Part shown: positions 54,416-62,893 of the stretch, in pieces
Position numbering within the stretch: the first letter of the stretch is position 1
Layout: each line of letters begins with the position of its first letter
Source of the DNA: Agrobacterium sp. AGB01
Lineage (GTDB): Bacteria; Pseudomonadota; Alphaproteobacteria; Rhizobiales; Rhizobiaceae
DNA: 64,000 nucleotides
Direction: 5' to 3'
NCBI RefSeq assembly: GCF_014851585.1
Contig: NZ_JACVAB010000003.1
Coordinates: 558,001-622,000, forward strand
The notes under the pieces: model-generated
What the model saw: only the letters and a program-made list of their open reading frames with translations
Told to the model about the DNA's origin: nothing
The model's database searches: none
Position numbers and translations under genes: made by a program

Positions 54416-55621
54416 ATGACGAAAGTCTCGCCCCCTGATGTTGCCCGGATTAACGACCTCGTATCCGTCGTTCAGGACCTCACAGACCAAATCGAGCCGC
54501 AGTTGATCGAGATACGTCGGGATATCCACGCACATCCAGAAACGGGCTTTGACGTTACACGTACGGCCGACGTCGTGGCGCAAGAGCTTGAACGCCTTGG
54601 CATCGAGCATCAAACAGGCGTGGGACGAACCGGTGTCGTCGGATTTATCAAAGGTGGTCGCCCTGGCAAGACCCTTGTTATACGTGCGGACATGGATGCC
54701 TTGCCGATTGAAGAGCAGACCGGCCTACCCTTTGCCAGCGTCTACGACGGCAAGATGCACGCCTGCGGCCACGATCTGCATACTGCAACCTTGATTGGCA
54801 TCGGCAGCGTATTGAAAACAATCGCGCCGCATCTTGCAGGCAATGTAAAACTGATGTTCCAGCCGGCAGAAGAAACGCAGGAAAGTGGCGCGCGTGCCAT
54901 GATTGCCGACGGCATCCTTGATGGTGTCGACTTGGCCCTTGGTTTCCACAATCATCCGGATGAACCAACCGGCACCTTCAGTTTTGTTGAAGGCATTGCC
55001 AATGGCTCGTCTGACGAGTTTGAAATAACAGTGCACGCACAATCCGGCCATGCAGCACGCCCTCATCATGCCGTTGACCCGATTGTCGCTACCGCTCAGC
55101 TTGTACTTCAGCTGCAGACCATTGTTTCGCGTGAGGTTGATCCCATGCACACCGCGGTTTTGACCGTCGGTGCTATTCATGGCGGCAACACCCACAATAT
55201 CATTCCAGATTCAGTAATGATCATGGGGACGGTTCGCTGCCAGGATCCAGGCACCCGGGATGTCATTGAGGCGGCCGTGCGCCGTATATGCGCGGGGTTG
55301 GAAGCCTCTATGCGTGTCAAAGCAGAGGTCAATTACGTGCGCGGCGTCCCATCGATGGTGTCGGACCCATTTTTGATCGAGGCTACAACAGCCGCCATCC
55401 ACGAGCGATACGGCGATGTGATGTTCAAGCGCCAAGCCAGCCTGGGTTCCGAAGACTTCGCTCTGGTCGCGGAAAAGGTACCATCATTCCAGCTTGGCAT
55501 CGGAGCGTCTCAGGAGGGCCGCCATGACAAGCTGCACAACTCGGATTACCAGCCGGATGAACGGTGCATCGCCAACGGCGTCGTGGCGTTGTCACTGACC
55601 GCTGCGCGTATCTTGTCTTAA
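54416..55621 (+). CDS. M20-family amidohydrolase (N-acyl amino acid/hippurate hydrolase type)
   Basis: 401-residue cytoplasmic metallohydrolase. Metal and catalytic residues: D92 and D94 region in RADMDALPIEE, C117 and H119 in HACGHD, H122, E152-E153 in PAEETQE, H in GFHNHPDEP and H in LGSEDFALVAE region (the H of the C-terminal motif is within LHNSDYQPDE). The Cys-His pattern is that of IAA-amino acid/aminoacylase-type M20D enzymes, which deacylate amino acids. GGAAAG precedes the ATG. It stands alone on the plus strand, converging with the homocysteine methyltransferase gene. Confidence 0.9.
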   Translation: MTKVSPPDVARINDLVSVVQDLTDQIEPQLIEIRRDIHAHPETGFDVTRTADVVAQELERLGIEHQTGVGRTGVVGFIKGGRPGKTLVIRADMDALPIEEQTGLPFASVYDGKMHACGHDLHTATLIGIGSVLKTIAPHLAGNVKLMFQPAEETQESGARAMIADGILDGVDLALGFHNHPDEPTGTFSFVEGIANGSSDEFEITVHAQSGHAARPHHAVDPIVATAQLVLQLQTIVSREVDPMHTAVLTVGAIHGGNTHNIIPDSVMIMGTVRCQDPGTRDVIEAAVRRICAGLEASMRVKAEVNYVRGVPSMVSDPFLIEATTAAIHERYGDVMFKRQASLGSEDFALVAEKVPSFQLGIGASQEGRHDKLHNSDYQPDERCIANGVVALSLTAARILS

Positions 55622-55630
55622 GAGAATAAG

Positions 55631-55651
55631 GGGCGGCCAGATAGGCCGCCC
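55631..55651. terminator. Terminator between converging genes
   Basis: GGGCGGCC / GGCCGCCC, perfect 8-bp stem, AGATA loop, ten bases past the M20 stop. On the minus strand it is followed by TTATTCTCTT, a modest T-run. Confidence 0.7.
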
Positions 55652-55669
55652 TCCAGTTATACGTTTGCT

Positions 55670-56581
55670 TTAATTGCAAAGATACCGTGTTGAAAGAGCA
55701 TGAATGTGGTTGGTGCCGATGCCGCAGCAGCCGCCAATGATCGAGGCACCGTTATTGACCCAACGCTTCGCCCATTTGCCGTAAGATTCTGGATCGAGAT
55801 CAGCACGAACTTCTGTCACCGTTGCGTTTGCTTCTTCATCACCCTGCTGTGACGGGAACGCATTGGCGTAAACTCCGACAGGGATGTCCTTGCCCAGATC
55901 CGAAAAGACCTTGCTTGCGGCCGCAATGGCAGCATCCATGACCTCTGGCATGGCGCAGTTGAAGAGAAGTGCTTCCGCACCGAGTTCTGCGGCAAGGCGG
56001 GCGCCGTCCGCAACTGTTTCGCCAGACCTGAGCTGCGCATCTCCCATTTCTTCGGAAGAGACATCGTCGCGCAATGTATAGGAAATCCAGAGCGGCTTGC
56101 CTGTGTGCCGAATGGCCTGATGTGCCGCCTTTACCTCGATAAGACTGCTCTGCGTTTCCGTGAGCCACAAGTCCACCGATGGCTCAAGTGCCTCCACCAG
56201 TACTCCGAGAAGCTCACCGGCACGCGCCGGATCAAAAAGTTCAGGCTGGTAGGAGCCAAAGACAGGTGGTAACGAACCAGCAACCCTCACACTGCGCGGC
56301 GCGGCATCGGCGGCTTCACGCGCCAGCGTGCCAGAAAGGGCGGCAAGCGTACGCCCCTCTTTGGCAAAGCGATCTTCGCCGATATGAAAAGGAACAACGG
56401 CATAGCTGTTGGTCGTGATAACGTCCGCGCCGGCTTCAATATATTCGTCATGGACTTTACGAACATATTCAGGCCCTTCGATAAGTGCCAGTGCCGACCA
56501 CTCCGGCTGCCGGAATGGTGCGCCAACACGTTCCAGCTCACGACCCATGCCTCCGTCCAGAATAATTGTCTTCTTGCTCAT
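55670..56581 (-). CDS. Homocysteine S-methyltransferase
   Basis: 303-residue zinc methyltransferase (Pfam S-methyl_trans family, YagD/MmuM-like). The zinc ligands are C209 (LLFNCAM) and C285-C286 (GGCCGIG). N-terminal ILDGGMGRELERVG is typical. It makes methionine from homocysteine using S-methylmethionine or a similar donor, or acts on related thiols. Last gene of an Opp-type importer operon, so the importer may bring in the methyl donor; this link is inferred. Confidence 0.87.
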   Translation of the reverse strand: MSKKTIILDGGMGRELERVGAPFRQPEWSALALIEGPEYVRKVHDEYIEAGADVITTNSYAVVPFHIGEDRFAKEGRTLAALSGTLAREAADAAPRSVRVAGSLPPVFGSYQPELFDPARAGELLGVLVEALEPSVDLWLTETQSSLIEVKAAHQAIRHTGKPLWISYTLRDDVSSEEMGDAQLRSGETVADGARLAAELGAEALLFNCAMPEVMDAAIAAASKVFSDLGKDIPVGVYANAFPSQQGDEEANATVTEVRADLDPESYGKWAKRWVNNGASIIGGCCGIGTNHIHALSTRYLCN

Positions 56582-56611
56582 GGCGAATTGCCCCTTTCAG
56601 TATCAAAATTT

Positions 56612-58195
56612 CTAGAGGCTCTGCCGTGAAGCAACGACGCTATCGAGCCACCCCGTGGCCATTTGGGGAACGGATGCGAGAAGTTTGCCGGTATAATCGT
56701 CAAATGGCGGGCTCAGCACATCTGCCTTCTGTCCGTAACGGACCACCCGTCCCTTATGCATCACCGCGACCTTATCGGCGATTGCGCGCACAATTGCCAA
56801 ATCATGGGTTACAAACAGATATGACGTGCCGTTTTCAGCCTGCACACGCCGCAGCAAATCGAGAATTCCCTCTGCCACCAGTGGATCAAGTGCGGAGGTT
56901 GGTTCGTCACACAGCATGAGTTTGGGGCGTGCAGCCAAAGCGCGAGCAATACAAACCCGCTGCTTTTGTCCGCCCGAAAGGTCTGTCGGATAACGGGTCT
57001 GAAGAGTTGGTGACAACTCGACAAGCTCGAGCAATTCTTCAACAGCCTTGCGGCGTTCTTTGCCCCGCATACCAAAATAGAATTTAAGCGGCCGACCAAT
57101 GATATCAGCAACTGTCCGGTTCGGATTAAGTGCCAAATCTGGAAGCTGACTGATCATCTGTATGTTGCGTAACACTTCCTTCGGGCGGTCATCAACGCGA
57201 GATGCGAGTTGAACCCCTTCGAAATGAATCTCACCCGCCGCACTCAATAGGCCGCTGACCACCCGAGCAAGCGTCGACTTGCCCGAACCCGATTCCCCGA
57301 CAATCGCCGTTGTACGCCCTTTTTCGACATCTAGAGAAACATCACTCAGTACAGGGACTGAAGGGTCATAGGCCGCAAATACGTTCTTCACAGAAAGAAG
57401 AGCAGTGGCTGATGATCGCTCCTCTGTTTCGTTCTGCCTGGCCCCCAATAGTCGTTTTGTATAGTCCTGTTGAGGTGCTTCAAGGAGGTGCGCCGCTGGC
57501 CCCGCTTCAACCACGCGCCCATGACGAAGAACCATCATCTCGTCTGCAACTTGCGCAACGACAGCAAGGTCATGGGAGATGTAAAGCGCAGCCGTTCCAG
57601 TCGTCGCAATCGCGTTTTTTATGGCGATAAGCACTTCAATCTGTGTCGTGACATCAAGGGCGGTCGTCGGCTCGTCGAAGACGATCAAGTCGGGTTTCGG
57701 GCAAAGGGCCATAGCAGTCATTGCGCGCTGGAGTTGACCACCGGATGCCTGATGGGGATATCGTTCACCAAAACGATCGGGATCGGGAAGACCCAGCATT
57801 GCGAAGAGTTCGATGGCCCGTTTGCGTGCGTCCGGCTTTTTCATCACGCCGTGCCAGACGGTGGCCTCAATGACTTGGTCGATCAGTTTGTGGGCAGGAT
57901 TAAAGGCCGCAGCAGCCGATTGGGCCACATATGTGACCTTGCAACCGCGCAATTCTTGTCCTTTTCCCGCAGCGAGAATGTCTTTTCCGTCGAGAAGAAT
58001 ATGCCCACTGGTGATATGAAGACCATTTCGAACATAGCCGAGTGCCGCAAGACCGATGGTGGATTTGCCAGCACCGGATTCACCGATCAGGCCAAGAACG
58101 CGCCCCTTCTGAAGACGCAAACCTATGCGGTCGACAACAATGCCTTCAGCCGATCTGATTTCAAGATCGGTAATTTCAAGCGCGATTTCAGTCAT
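56612..58195 (-). CDS. Opp-type double ATPase
   Basis: 527-residue fused ATPase. Domain 1: Walker A GESGAGKST, signature ASGGQLQR (Ala for Leu), Walker B LIVFDEP. Domain 2: Walker [10 protein letters not shown], signature LSGGQKQR, Walker B LMLCDEP. Overlaps the DppC-like stop by eight bases. It energises the permease pair upstream. Confidence 0.9.
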   Translation of the reverse strand: MTEIALEITDLEIRSAEGIVVDRIGLRLQKGRVLGLIGESGAGKSTIGLAALGYVRNGLHITSGHILLDGKDILAAGKGQELRGCKVTYVAQSAAAAFNPAHKLIDQVIEATVWHGVMKKPDARKRAIELFAMLGLPDPDRFGERYPHQASGGQLQRAMTAMALCPKPDLIVFDEPTTALDVTTQIEVLIAIKNAIATTGTAALYISHDLAVVAQVADEMMVLRHGRVVEAGPAAHLLEAPQQDYTKRLLGARQNETEERSSATALLSVKNVFAAYDPSVPVLSDVSLDVEKGRTTAIVGESGSGKSTLARVVSGLLSAAGEIHFEGVQLASRVDDRPKEVLRNIQMISQLPDLALNPNRTVADIIGRPLKFYFGMRGKERRKAVEELLELVELSPTLQTRYPTDLSGGQKQRVCIARALAARPKLMLCDEPTSALDPLVAEGILDLLRRVQAENGTSYLFVTHDLAIVRAIADKVAVMHKGRVVRYGQKADVLSPPFDDYTGKLLASVPQMATGWLDSVVASRQSL

Positions 58196-59021
58196 CCTTT
58201 TTGACGCCTCTCATTACGCCGCGCTTGCGCTGCCCAATCCAGTCAACAATGAAGTTGATGCTGATAGCCAATATCGCGATGGTGGCGCCCGGGATGAGCG
58301 CCGCAAACACGCCGAACATCAAACCATCCTTGTTTTCTTTGACCAGACTTCCCCAATCAGCCACCGGGGGCTGAACACCAAGGCCGAGAAATGACAGCGT
58401 CGATAAGAACAGGATGGCGAAGACGAAACGTAGGCCCAACTCTGCCAACAAAGGAGAAATAGCGTTGGGAAGTATCTCGTTAAAGATGATCCACACTTTG
58501 CTTTCACCGCGCAGGCGCGCAATCTCTACATAGTCTAGCACAACAAGGTCAGAGGCAATTGCGCGGCTGACCCGGAACACGCGCGTGGCCTCCAGCACAG
58601 CCATTACAGAGATCAACACAAACACATTCTTGGGCAACACAGCCAGAACCACCAGAGCGAAAATAAGCGTCGGTATCGCCATCAGCAGATCATTTGTGCG
58701 CGATAACACCTGATCCCGCCACCCACCCGAGAGGGCGGCCAGGAAGCCCAACGGCACGCCGAATGCAAACGCAAGAATGGTTGCTGCCCCCGCGATGGAT
58801 AAGGTCAGTCTGGTTCCCCAGATAACCCGGGACAAAAGATCTCGACCTATGTTGTCTGTACCAAGAAGAGCCTGCGTCGACGGGCCTTCCCATACGCCGC
58901 CAACAATTTCCGATATGGGATGCGGCGCAATGACGTTTGCGAAAACCGCAATGAAAAGAAAGAATGCGACGCCGCCAAAGCCGATGACCGCGAGAAGACG
59001 TGAAGTTGTCCTTTGTCTCAT
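58188..59021 (-). CDS. Opp-type ABC permease (DppC-like)
   Basis: 277-residue permease beginning MRQRTTSRLLAVIGFGG, with GTDNIGRDLLSRVIWG (diagnostic), the loop ARLRGESKVWIIFNEILPN and C-terminal IVDWIGQRKR. The ATG overlaps the DppB-like stop (ATGA). A 31-codon longer frame is not used. Confidence 0.92.
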   Translation of the reverse strand: MRQRTTSRLLAVIGFGGVAFFLFIAVFANVIAPHPISEIVGGVWEGPSTQALLGTDNIGRDLLSRVIWGTRLTLSIAGAATILAFAFGVPLGFLAALSGGWRDQVLSRTNDLLMAIPTLIFALVVLAVLPKNVFVLISVMAVLEATRVFRVSRAIASDLVVLDYVEIARLRGESKVWIIFNEILPNAISPLLAELGLRFVFAILFLSTLSFLGLGVQPPVADWGSLVKENKDGLMFGVFAALIPGATIAILAISINFIVDWIGQRKRGVMRGVKKDD

Positions 59022-60058
59022 CGCGGATGCCTTAATCTTGGATTGGTGAGCATGACCATCACATCGACAATGATATTCAGTCCGATATAAACGGCAGCAA
59101 AGATAAGGCCGCATGCTTGCACTACGGGGACGTCACGTTTGGCGACGTGGTCGACCATGTATTGTCCCATGCCTGGATAAACGAAAATAACCTCGACAAC
59201 GACGACACCGACGACGAGATATGCCAGGTTCAATGCAATGACGTTGACCACGGGCGACAAGGCGTTGGGCAAGGCATGTTTCAAAAGAATTTGCCACCGC
59301 GGCAAGCCTTTTAACTGCGCAGTCTCGATATAAGGTGAAGACATAACAGCCATCAGAGAGGCACGTGTCATTCTCGCCATGTGCCCTGTCACAGCAATCA
59401 CCAGCGTCATACAGGGAAGCGATACCGCAACCAACCGTTGCCAGCCACTCATCGATGATGTCACCAAGGCACTCGACGGCAAAAGCCCAAGCGAGACCGC
59501 CAGATAAGCGATCAATATGTAGGCGACGAAAAACTCTGGCAGCGAAATCGTCCCAAGAGTTGCCACTGCAATCGTTCTGTCTACAGCCCGCCCCGCATAC
59601 AGTACGGAAATGATGCCGAGTATAAGCGCCAATGGAATGGCAAACAGCGCAGAGACAGAAGCCAGATACAACGTATTGCTTAAGCGAGGCGCGATGCTTT
59701 TTGCGATATCCTGTCTGTTTGAATAGCTACGTCCGAGGTCACCCTGAACAGCATTCCCCAGCCATTCGCTATAGCGCTGGATAGCAGGCCTCTCCAAGCC
59801 AAGCTCTTTACGGATGCTCTCCACCGCCTGCGGCGTCGCTTGCTGACCAAGCATTGCTGTCGCGACATCACCGGGCAATATCTGCGTTCCCGCAAATATT
59901 ACGACAGACGTCGCCCAAAGCAGCAAAATCCCCAAAAGTAGCCGGCGGACAATCATCGACAGCAATCCGCTGCTTTGCCAGATGCGCGCCGCAGCCTGTC
60001 GCAATGTAAACTGGGCGATCTGAGCGCGTTGCGCTGTCTGTATTGGCTTTTGTGTCAT
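59018..60058 (-). CDS. Opp-type ABC permease (DppB-like) with N-terminal extension
   Basis: 346-residue permease. About 35 polar, Gln-rich residues (TQKPIQTAQRAQIAQF) precede the usual first membrane segment IVRRLLLGILLLWATS. DppB features follow: ILPGDVATAMLGQQA, RSYSNRQDI, EAA loop AQLKGLPRWQILLKHALPN, ending MLTNPRLRHP. A GTG one codon earlier is also possible. It comes after a strong hairpin downstream of the binding protein. Confidence 0.9.
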   Translation of the reverse strand: MTQKPIQTAQRAQIAQFTLRQAAARIWQSSGLLSMIVRRLLLGILLLWATSVVIFAGTQILPGDVATAMLGQQATPQAVESIRKELGLERPAIQRYSEWLGNAVQGDLGRSYSNRQDIAKSIAPRLSNTLYLASVSALFAIPLALILGIISVLYAGRAVDRTIAVATLGTISLPEFFVAYILIAYLAVSLGLLPSSALVTSSMSGWQRLVAVSLPCMTLVIAVTGHMARMTRASLMAVMSSPYIETAQLKGLPRWQILLKHALPNALSPVVNVIALNLAYLVVGVVVVEVIFVYPGMGQYMVDHVAKRDVPVVQACGLIFAAVYIGLNIIVDVMVMLTNPRLRHPR

Positions 60059-60116
60059 CACAGTCCGGTGTCAGGTCTTGCAAGATTTGGCATTTTTTCC
60101 GCCTGCAAGTTATAAC

Positions 60117-60161
60117 GAAATGGCAGCGATAAACCGTCTATATGGTCATCGCTGCCATTTC
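60117..60161 (-). terminator. Intercistronic hairpin after the Tat-exported binding protein
   Basis: Perfect 14-bp stem GAAATGGCAGCGAT / ATCGCTGCCATTTC with a 17-base loop, in the 126-bp gap between binding-protein and permease genes. The strongest stem of this kind in the window. Confidence 0.7.
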
Positions 60162-60184
60162 CATGTCTTGAAGGAAAATAAGGC

Positions 60185-61780
60185 TTATTCTTCGAGCCAG
60201 ACCTTTTCCGCAAGGCGATAGCCACTCATGTCGCCGCCACCGGGAATGGAAACATATCCCTTCACCTTGCCGTTTGCCGCGGCGAGATTGTCGGTGAAGA
60301 CAGGGATCAACTCGCCACCCTCTTCAACGATCAGGACCTGCATATCATGGTAGATCTGCTTGCGTTTTGTCTCGTCGAGCTCAACGCGCGATGTCGCCAG
60401 CAATTTATCGAAGGTCTCGTTCTTCCAACCTGTTTCATTCCAGGGCGCATCGCTCTGAAGCAGCATGGAAAGCATAGCGTCGGCTGTCGGCCTCACGGAC
60501 CAATTGGATGCAACAAATGGCTTTTTCAGCCAGACCTCATCCCAGTAACCGTCCGATGGCACACGCTCGACATCGATCGTAATGCCAGCCTTCGCGGCGG
60601 AAGCCTGATACAGTTGCGCAGCATCGGCTGAACCGGTGAAGCCATTATCAGAAACGCTGAGCGGGATGGAGCCAGAGAAACCGGACTTTTTCAGATGGAA
60701 AGACGCCTTCTCCGGATCATATGCACGCTGTGGCACATCCTTTGAATAAAGCGGGTTCCAAGACGGAATAGGATGGTCGTTACCAATCGCGCCTGTGCCT
60801 ACGAGCAGGCTTTTCTGGAGCTCCTCTCGGTCAATCGCATATTTCAGGGCAAGACGGAGGTCATTGTTCTTAAGAAGCTCCGAGTCTGTGCGCATCGGGA
60901 AGCAATACATCGAGTTCTCAGGCGTGCGAAGAATCTGGATGTCTGGCCGGGTTGTCAAACGGCTGACAATACGAGGCTCGACGGCATTGATGATATGTGC
61001 CTGACCGCTCATCAGGGCGGCAGCGCGCGCGGTTGCGTCATCCATCGCAATTGTTTCAACGGAATCAACGTTGGCCCGGTCCGGGTGCCAGTAGTTCGGA
61101 TTACGTCGCGTCAGCGCGCGCACACCCGGTTGGAAATCCTCAAGAACAAATGCACCGGTCCCGATACCCTTGTCGAAATCCTCTCCCTCAGGGCCAATCC
61201 CCAGATGGTAGTCAAGAAACGCAGACGGGAAGTCTACATTGCCGGCTGTCAGAGTAACTGTAATCTCATAGGTGTCCGATGCCACAATATCGCTTACAGC
61301 CAGCAGCACACCCTTACCACCCGACTTAGTGTCCTCACCCCGATGATGATTGAGTGAGTAAACGACGTCCTTGGCGGTTAATTCCTTGCCATTGTGGAAC
61401 GTCACGCCTCGCCGCAAACGGAATACCCATTTGCTAGCGTCCGGATTAGCAGGTTCCCAGGTCTCTACCAAAGCGCTCGTCAGTTTTCCATCCGGCCCAA
61501 GCTCCAAGAGCGTATTAAAAAGCTGGAAGCCCACGGTATACATATAGGCCATGGTGTAGGATGCCGGATCAAGGTGATCGGAACTCGAAGCGGAGTGCAT
61601 CGCTATGACGAGATGGCCACCCTTGCGTGGGCCTGCGTCCTGCGCCCGTGCGGCAGACGGAATGAAAAGCCCGGAAGACGTCAACCCAAATCCAGCCGCG
61701 GCGAGCGCCGTGGCGGATAGGCCCAGGAACTGGCGTCGGGAGTGAGCTTGCGGAACGGGGAAATTTTTCTGATTTGGCAT
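60185..61780 (-). CDS. Tat-exported SBP family 5 (Opp-type) binding protein
   Basis: 531-residue binding protein with a twin-arginine signal: SRRQFLGLSATALAAAGFG, then a cleavage region SAARA-QDAG. Mature landmarks: DHLDPASYTMAYMYTVGFQL region, WVFRLRRGVTFHNGKELTAK and GTGAFVLEDFQPGVRAL. Other binding proteins in this window use Sec signals. Tat export implies folding before transport, possibly with a cofactor or bound ligand. First gene of the importer operon; substrate unknown, possibly S-methyl compounds or histidine-pathway peptides given its neighbours. Confidence 0.88.
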   Translation of the reverse strand: MPNQKNFPVPQAHSRRQFLGLSATALAAAGFGLTSSGLFIPSAARAQDAGPRKGGHLVIAMHSASSSDHLDPASYTMAYMYTVGFQLFNTLLELGPDGKLTSALVETWEPANPDASKWVFRLRRGVTFHNGKELTAKDVVYSLNHHRGEDTKSGGKGVLLAVSDIVASDTYEITVTLTAGNVDFPSAFLDYHLGIGPEGEDFDKGIGTGAFVLEDFQPGVRALTRRNPNYWHPDRANVDSVETIAMDDATARAAALMSGQAHIINAVEPRIVSRLTTRPDIQILRTPENSMYCFPMRTDSELLKNNDLRLALKYAIDREELQKSLLVGTGAIGNDHPIPSWNPLYSKDVPQRAYDPEKASFHLKKSGFSGSIPLSVSDNGFTGSADAAQLYQASAAKAGITIDVERVPSDGYWDEVWLKKPFVASNWSVRPTADAMLSMLLQSDAPWNETGWKNETFDKLLATSRVELDETKRKQIYHDMQVLIVEEGGELIPVFTDNLAAANGKVKGYVSIPGGGDMSGYRLAEKVWLEE

Positions 61781-62019
61781 GATATAACTTCGCGGTTTAT
61801 GAGATATATTTTCTCTTCTGGAGTGGTTGATCTCATCGTTGACGCGGCTTCGCAAGCCATGGCGACCTGAAAAATACGATTATTTTAGAACATCTTTTCA
61901 GTAGATGACTTCTAGTCCATCGGGTGAGCAGCGGCAGTGAACGTCTACCCGATCAGCCTCTTCGGTGATTCTCGAAAAGCCAACCGACCGACCGATCTAC
62001 CTTTGCTCAACCAGAAATT

Positions 62020-62760
62020 TTAAAAAGAACTTTGAAGTCGATACCGCGAGCCGGGGTAAAGAAGTCTCACGGACGAGGCCACCTGATTTCCCGACCATGT
62101 CCGGCGACGAACCAGAAGGCACGGTTCTGAACGCGCCACCGAAAGAAGCTTGCATTCCCATGGCTGCGGCAACACCGCTTCGATGAATTGCTCCGTGCGA
62201 ATGATCGGTGCGACCCGCGTCAGGAAAGCGTTCGGTGTGACTACCGTAAAATCCTGATCGAGATAGTCAGGTGCAACATCGGGATTAACGAAGCGGTCCT
62301 CGATCTGGATCGGCACATCATCTTCATGATGCGCGATGATGGTGTGGAAGGCGATATTTCCAACCTTGATCTCCAGTGCTTCAGCCAATTCCGGCCCACA
62401 AGGTTCTCTCTGCGCGAGAATCAATTCGGCGCGATGTGTTGCTCCCCGCTCGGCAATTTCATCGGCAATGTTGCGAACGCCCATAAATTTGGCACTGCGC
62501 TTTTTCGGCGCAACAAACGATCCGCGCCCCTGAACCCGCACAATCACGCCTTCACTGGCCAACTCCCGCAGCGCCCGGTTGGCGGTCATGCGACTGACAC
62601 CCAAAACGTCAACCAGCTCATTTTCCGAAGGAATACGCGAGTTAACCGGCCACTCGCCCGATTCGATACGTGCCTTTATCTGGGCTTTCATACGCTCGTA
62701 TAGCGGCGCCTCGCGTGCGCTGGCATCCTTGACGATAGCCTCGACTTCAGCCTGCGGCAT
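62020..62760 (-). CDS. hutC: Histidine utilization repressor (HutC, GntR family)
   Basis: 246-residue GntR/HutC regulator: winged helix at about 18-85 (SRIPSENELVDVLGVSRMTA, then RALRELASEGVIVRVQGRG) and a UTRA ligand-binding domain, ending YPGSRYRLQSSF. HutC proteins sense urocanate. The divergent hutF gene supports the identity. It also lies 240 bp upstream of the Tat-type binding-protein operon on the same strand. Confidence 0.9.
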   Translation of the reverse strand: MPQAEVEAIVKDASAREAPLYERMKAQIKARIESGEWPVNSRIPSENELVDVLGVSRMTANRALRELASEGVIVRVQGRGSFVAPKKRSAKFMGVRNIADEIAERGATHRAELILAQREPCGPELAEALEIKVGNIAFHTIIAHHEDDVPIQIEDRFVNPDVAPDYLDQDFTVVTPNAFLTRVAPIIRTEQFIEAVLPQPWECKLLSVARSEPCLLVRRRTWSGNQVASSVRLLYPGSRYRLQSSF

Positions 62761-62788
62761 ACAATGGCATCCTTGTTACAGTCCTCAT

Positions 62789-62807
62789 CTGCATACAAAA
62801 TATGCAG
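62789..62807. promoter_or_regulatory. Inverted repeat in the hutC-hutF intergenic region
   Basis: CTGCATA / TATGCAG, perfect 7-bp arms, five-base spacer, 29 bp upstream of the hutC start. A second candidate, GTTGTATATGGAAC on the minus strand (62867-62880), half-resembles known HutC sites. Either may be the operator for autoregulation and hutF control. Confidence 0.55.
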
Positions 62808-62893
62808 CCGAAATTTAAGCCCATTATTTCAATATCCCGCTTGATTGTCATCTGAAAAGCTGCAATGTTCCATATACAACTTGAGGCGCGACG

